Assembly: GCA_037446555.1 (NCBI GenBank)
Contig: JBBIIK010000008.1
Span: forward strand, 1 to 64,000
DNA from: JANWVO01 sp037446555
GTDB lineage: Bacteria; Acidobacteriota; Terriglobia; Bryobacterales; Bryobacteraceae
DNA: 64,000 bases
Reading direction: 5' to 3'
Shown here: positions 61,557-64,000 of the stretch, in pieces
Layout: each line of letters opens with the position of its first letter
Numbering within the stretch: the first letter of the stretch is position 1
Position numbers and translations under genes: made by a program
Notes under the pieces: generated by a model
Told to the model about the DNA's origin: nothing
Seen by the model: only the letters and a program-made list of their open reading frames with translations
Database searches by the model: none

Positions 61557-63011
61557 TCACCAGGTGCCGGTTCTCAGCACGACGGCCATCGTCAGCGAGA
61601 GGCCTTGATTGTAACTGCGGCCGTTCAGCGGCGGCAGCCACGAGCGGCGGTATTCCAGGCTGGCGAGACGGAGCGCCACCACCGGACTCAGGCGGACGTC
61701 CAGGCCCGTCCCGGCGGCCATCGAGAAGCCGTTCGCGCTCCAGCGTTTCGCATAGCGGACATGATCATCGTAGGCGTTGCGCCCTTCCTGACGCGCGGTG
61801 CGGGTCAGCTGATCGCGAAGGACCGGATCCACCTGCTCGTGAGTGACCTTCAGCCCGCCCACCAGCAGATGTGCATAGGGGTTCACGCGTCCGCTGGGCC
61901 TGGCCGACCAGCGTGGGCCGAACAGGTAGCTGAATGTGTCGCCGCTGCGGTTCTGCCCCAGCCCGTTCAGCATGCAGCCGGAAACGTCTGCCACCAGTTG
62001 CCAGCCCGGATTGAGCCGGAACGCCGCCTCACCGCCTCCGGCAACGCATGCGCCTGTCGCTGCGCCATAAAAGACGGGCCGCGCCGTGGCTGACAGCTCG
62101 AAAGAGGAGATGCCGAAAGGCCCGTCCAGTTCGGGTCCAGGTCTGGAAGGCCGTGCCAGAGAGCCCGCGCGGCGGTCCGCTACGAACGAGCTCAACACGG
62201 GCGAGAACACGCCCGGACGGTCATCCCGCGCCCAAGGCACCTTCCACCGCATCGCGTTGGCGAACGAGCGCGACGGGTTCAGCACGCCGCGAAGCAGCAG
62301 CCTCAGATACGGATTCTCGAACTTCTCCTCAAACCGCTGGATCACGTACTTGTCCAGCGCGTCCTCGCCGATCATCCACCCCAGTCCAATCACCGGCGTC
62401 ACCACGTGGTCCACAAATCCCTGCTGCGGATAGCGGCTCTGGACCTTGCCGATCGACGCCTCGCTGAGCGGGCCGACCTCGAACATTGTGCTGTAGGCCC
62501 ACGAGTAAGCCGTGGCGCGCAACCGGCTTTTCCAGTAGAGGGAATTCCTGCCGATCTCGGCGCCGATGTAATCGCGGTCGTTGTGGGTCCAGATATAGCC
62601 GCTGACGGCGCCCTGCATCGGATGCCCGATGTAGTTCACGTAGAATGGGTCGCCGTCGGACCAGCCGTGCAGGCTGCGGACCGAATCCATCCAGCCGCGG
62701 AAGAACGACCCGCGCATTCCGGCGCGCGTGCCCGGCTCGGTAGCCAGGCGAAAGGCATGCTGCACGCCAAGGAAAAGGCTGGTTTGCCGGCCCAAACCGT
62801 CCCAGTCCACTCCCGTGCCGCGGTCTGGACGAACCCATGTCTCGCTTCTGGACAACGGGCGCACGGTTCTCGCCGCGCCGCCGACGCCCGTATCGGGATC
62901 CGTGGCAGACTCGCTCTCGGGCACGCTTTCCCCGAGCGATTGCGCCTGTGCGCAGAACACCCCAAAGAGGAAACAGGCCAGCCAGCAGAAACACGTAGAC
63001 CTGCGCCGCAT
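61557..63011 (-). CDS. Probable outer-membrane protein of unknown family
   Basis: The 484-aa protein has a signal peptide (CFCWLACFLFGVFCAQAQ) and then beta-rich sequence with alternating aromatic and glycine residues (for example DPFYVNYIGHPMQGAVSGYIW, SYLFGPRWSARPSGRVNPYA, GLSLTMAVVLRTGTW). It ends in an aromatic residue (Trp), a common signal for outer-membrane beta-barrels. A ribosome site AGGAGGAG lies upstream. No specific family is recognised. The gap downstream to the next minus-strand gene is 195 bp. Confidence 0.65.
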   Translation of the reverse strand: MRRRSTCFCWLACFLFGVFCAQAQSLGESVPESESATDPDTGVGGAARTVRPLSRSETWVRPDRGTGVDWDGLGRQTSLFLGVQHAFRLATEPGTRAGMRGSFFRGWMDSVRSLHGWSDGDPFYVNYIGHPMQGAVSGYIWTHNDRDYIGAEIGRNSLYWKSRLRATAYSWAYSTMFEVGPLSEASIGKVQSRYPQQGFVDHVVTPVIGLGWMIGEDALDKYVIQRFEEKFENPYLRLLLRGVLNPSRSFANAMRWKVPWARDDRPGVFSPVLSSFVADRRAGSLARPSRPGPELDGPFGISSFELSATARPVFYGAATGACVAGGGEAAFRLNPGWQLVADVSGCMLNGLGQNRSGDTFSYLFGPRWSARPSGRVNPYAHLLVGGLKVTHEQVDPVLRDQLTRTARQEGRNAYDDHVRYAKRWSANGFSMAAGTGLDVRLSPVVALRLASLEYRRSWLPPLNGRSYNQGLSLTMAVVLRTGTW

Positions 63012-63206
63012 TGGTACAGTCCCTCTCCTCCTGATAGTCAGGATGTGCCAAATGACAGGCCCGTTTCAAGCAAACGCACCCGTTGCGCAGCAGCACTCAG
63101 TGCTCACAGGTCTGCTCGCCGGCCGGCACGTGCCGCGGAACCGCGGAGCCGCCGAACCGCGGCACTGCAGCGCCACCCGGCGCATCCGCTCCGGTCTGGA
63201 AGCAGC

Positions 63207-64000
63207 CTAGAAGTTGGCCGTGGCCGAGCCTGATCCGGCGCTGTTGGTCAACGTCACCTGCACCGATGCCAGCGCGCCCGCGCTTCCTTGCAGCGTGAAA
63301 GGCACAACCAGCTGGAACTGCCCGCCGTACTGGCGCGACTGTTCGCTGGCGAACCACGCTTGAAACGCCGAGGCCACGGGCACGTTCACCTCGGCAGCGC
63401 CGAGCGTGGCGCCCGGCGCGGGGGTGAACCGGAACGTCGCCCCGCTGATCTGGCGCGTGTTCGTGTATCCGGTCACCTGAATCTCGAAGCCCGTGGGGTT
63501 GCGGACGATGGCGAGCCGCGTGATCTGCGGGCCCGAGGGCTGGATGCGGACGGTCTTCACGACGAACGGGTCCGGATCGAGGACCGTGCTGCCGAGGCGC
63601 AGTGTCACCCGGATCGTGATCGTTCCGGCGGTAGTTCCCGTCTGAAGCGCGAACAGCGAACCTGAGGCAGGCACGGCGGCGGCCTGTCCGGCGGGGATCG
63701 TGAAATTGACCGACGTCGATCCGTTGGCAAAGCGGACCGTGGGGTCGGGCGGCAACCCGGCTTCCGGCGTGAATTCGAGTTGCGCCGTTCCATTCAGCTC
63801 CGCCGGGAATGCTTGGCCGAGCTGAAGCCCGAAAGAAGGCTGGCTGGCCGGCTGCACCGTCTCCTGGATTTGCGTGATGGTGAGCGGTGGCAGCGGGGGC
63901 AGTTCGATATTGACAGTAAAAGTCCGGCTGGCCGCAAGCGGCGGCTGGTTGCTGTCGGTGACTGTGGCTTCAAACGTGAACGCCCCATGCAGGGTGGGCG
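63207..64000 (-). CDS. Secreted Ig-like (putative Ig/cadherin-type) protein, C-terminal part
   Basis: The frame is open from 63207 to the window edge on the minus strand, so the N-terminus lies outside. The visible 264 residues include a Ig-like repeat (the edge stretch with EATVTDSNQPPLAASRTF and TVNIELPPLPPLTITQIQ) typical of acidobacterial surface proteins with putative Ig repeats, then a beta-rich part (TLRLGSTVLDPDPFVV, SGATFRFTPAPG) and a Ser/Gly/Ala end (LTNSAGSGSATANF). An internal GTG at 63857 is probably not a start. The function is probably surface or adhesion related, but this is a guess from the fold. Confidence 0.7.
   Translation of the reverse strand, partial: PTLHGAFTFEATVTDSNQPPLAASRTFTVNIELPPLPPLTITQIQETVQPASQPSFGLQLGQAFPAELNGTAQLEFTPEAGLPPDPTVRFANGSTSVNFTIPAGQAAAVPASGSLFALQTGTTAGTITIRVTLRLGSTVLDPDPFVVKTVRIQPSGPQITRLAIVRNPTGFEIQVTGYTNTRQISGATFRFTPAPGATLGAAEVNVPVASAFQAWFASEQSRQYGGQFQLVVPFTLQGSAGALASVQVTLTNSAGSGSATANF

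Overview
The window is GC-rich, gene-dense chromosomal DNA in which almost every gap is under 230 bp. Its gene content suggests an Acidobacteriota bacterium, most likely from the Bryobacterales/Solibacteres group. The clues are a futalosine-type menaquinone gene pair, Exb/TonB genes beside secDF-yajC, many Tat-type secreted carbohydrate proteins, an M13 peptidase, a PASTA-less Ser/Thr kinase, a secreted Ig-like protein and a B12-dependent ribonucleotide reductase. That assignment is inference from gene content; no rRNA or tRNA gene was seen.

Layout. 1-4.8 kb: a short direct repeat, then a secreted TIM-barrel protein, an M13 metallopeptidase and an esterase-like protein. 4.8-15.65 kb (minus strand): tgt-yajC-secD-secF, then TonB-ExbB-ExbD-ExbD and a TPR lipoprotein ending at a clear terminator, then a RelA/SpoT protein and a DUF971 protein. 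15.66-18.3 kb: cysS, divergent from tgt across only 27 bp that hold a perfect 16-bp palindrome, then a Cys/Met-metabolism PLP enzyme. 18.4-23.7 kb: a full iscR-iscS-iscU-iscA-hscB-hscA-iscX operon behind a promoter with two matching operator-like palindromes. 23.8-26.5 kb: a CsgG-like secreted protein whose reading frame overlaps a membrane Ser/Thr kinase by 179 bp. 26.5-28.6 kb: mqnE and a UbiA-type prenyltransferase (menaquinone). 28.6-30.3 kb: DUF192 lipoprotein, larB and a small hypothetical.

30.3-38.7 kb (minus strand): a tightly packed run XdhC - MobA-like - AsmA-like - GAF-like - Slt transglycosylase - aminotransferase with overlapping ends. 38.8-41.4 kb: a HAD phosphatase, a protein that looks like a hybrid histidine kinase with its phosphorylation residues lost, and a small secreted protein. 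41.5-44.9 kb (minus strand): acpP-fabF-etfB-etfA. 45-48.8 kb: YqiA-like esterase, a membrane protein, an S1/P1 nuclease and a second TonB-type protein with three repeats on its cytoplasmic side. 48.8-56 kb: a carbohydrate-related group (GH78-like rhamnosidase, TIM-barrel, DUF5060 protein, PHP hydrolase, Gfo/Idh/MocA oxidoreductase). 56-61.5 kb: homoserine kinase, class II ribonucleotide reductase with a pair of NrdR-box-like sites, and RmuC. 61.5-64 kb: an outer-membrane-type protein and the end of a secreted Ig-like protein that runs off the window.

No CRISPR array, prophage or complete insertion sequence was found. The best candidates for new biology are the degenerate histidine-kinase/receiver protein, the triple-repeat TonB, the CsgG-kinase overlap, and the regulatory sites upstream of isc and nrdJ.
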